A program made the translations under genes and the position numbers. A stretch of DNA of 64,000 nucleotides from Palsa-504 sp963790065 (GTDB taxonomy: Bacteria > Actinomycetota > Actinomycetes > Streptosporangiales > Streptosporangiaceae), in contig CAWBNK010000029.1 of NCBI GenBank assembly GCA_963790065.1, forward strand, positions 372,001 through 436,000. The letters are read 5' to 3'. Below the pieces are notes generated by a model, which was given only the letters and a program-made list of their open reading frames with translations, made no database searches and was not told the origin of the DNA. This document shows positions 63,711-64,000 of this stretch, one piece after another (position 1 is the first letter of the stretch; every line of letters starts with the position of its first letter).

Positions 63711-64000
63711 GTGCGCATCCTGATCCTCGGCGGGACCGGTGAGGCGCGCGAGCTGGCCGCTGAGCTGGTGGCCGCGGGCGTGGACGTGCTCTCCTCGCTG
63801 GCCGGCCGGGTCCGGCAGCCCCGGCTGCCGGACGGCCCCGTCCGCATCGGCGGGTTCGGCGGCGCCGAAGGCCTCGCGTCGTTCATGCGCGCGGAGGGCA
63901 TCACCGCCGTCGTCGACGCGACGCACCCGTTCGCCGGGACCATCACCGCGAGCGCGGCGCGGGCCGCCGCCGAGACCGGCGTGCCGCTGCTGGTCCTGCG
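63711..64000 (+). CDS. cobK: precorrin-6A reductase, 5' part
   Basis: The first 96 codons are visible before the window ends: RILILGGTGEARELAAELVA, VLSSLAGRVRQPRLPDGPVR, IGGFGGAEGLASFM and VVDATHPFAGTITASAARAA are the CobK signature. It reduces precorrin-6A to 6B with NADPH. GTG start at 63711, divergent from cobF with a 30-bp gap. Confidence 0.92.
   Translation, partial: MRILILGGTGEARELAAELVAAGVDVLSSLAGRVRQPRLPDGPVRIGGFGGAEGLASFMRAEGITAVVDATHPFAGTITASAARAAAETGVPLLVL

Overview
The window is high-GC DNA with GTG starts, GTGA/ATGA gene overlaps, an RbpA-type RNA-polymerase-binding protein, CsoR and PadR regulators, a DevR/DosR-type response regulator, an Rv1733c-type membrane protein and an aerobic (CobF/CobK) cobalamin pathway. 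Together these point to a soil-type actinobacterium. I cannot name the genus.

Layout. 1-6.6 kb: a DevR/DosR-like regulator diverges from an acs-phaB-phaA operon (acetate to acetyl-CoA to acetoacetyl-CoA to 3-hydroxybutyryl-CoA), with a DosR-type box between them. A frameshifted ketopantoate-reductase-like gene and an Rv1733c-family membrane protein follow. 6.9-8.9 kb: a SHOCT protein, a CsoR metal sensor, a near-textbook CsoR operator and a PF03773-type permease form a metal-response unit. 9.6-19.4 kb: cold-shock protein, PspA, and then a damaged stretch. ftsH is split by a 272-bp insert that is a second copy of the 3' end of a decayed VapC-like (PIN) gene 6 kb away. Here too lie a frameshifted cyclase/NB-ARC/TPR regulator, a truncated STAS protein, a tRNA-Val(TAC) remnant and a lower-GC SnoaL-like gene. 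19.7-31 kb: a PadR-membrane protein-lipoprotein operon with a clear operator, a MalT-like LuxR regulator, and small stress and membrane proteins, several of them broken. 32-41 kb: single enzymes (SDR, FAD monooxygenase, PAP2 phosphatase, phospholipase-C-like esterase, histidine phosphatase, a truncated helicase, a methyltransferase).

39.9-49.5 kb is a catabolic-looking island. An alpha/beta hydrolase and its TetR regulator diverge from an FAD oxidoreductase, a zinc alcohol dehydrogenase, a SnoaL-like protein and an SDR. A second TetR and an 857-aa PEP-synthase/rifampin-phosphotransferase-like enzyme follow. Matching palindromes lie in front of both arms, so the first TetR probably controls both. 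The substrate is unknown.

49.5-53.3 kb holds endonuclease V, a metallophosphoesterase, an RbpA paralogue and a 1-Cys peroxiredoxin. 53.4-64 kb is a B12 island: a BtuFDC-type ABC importer behind one cobalamin riboswitch; chelatase-cobO-cobB behind a second; then cobL-cobM, cobF and a partial cobK.

At least seven genes between 5 and 30 kb carry single-base frameshifts or stops, while the flanking acs and cob blocks are clean. This may be real decay or uncorrected homopolymer indels in the assembly. The two repeat copies differ only by one C in a C-run. No CRISPR array, rRNA, intact transposase or prophage was seen.
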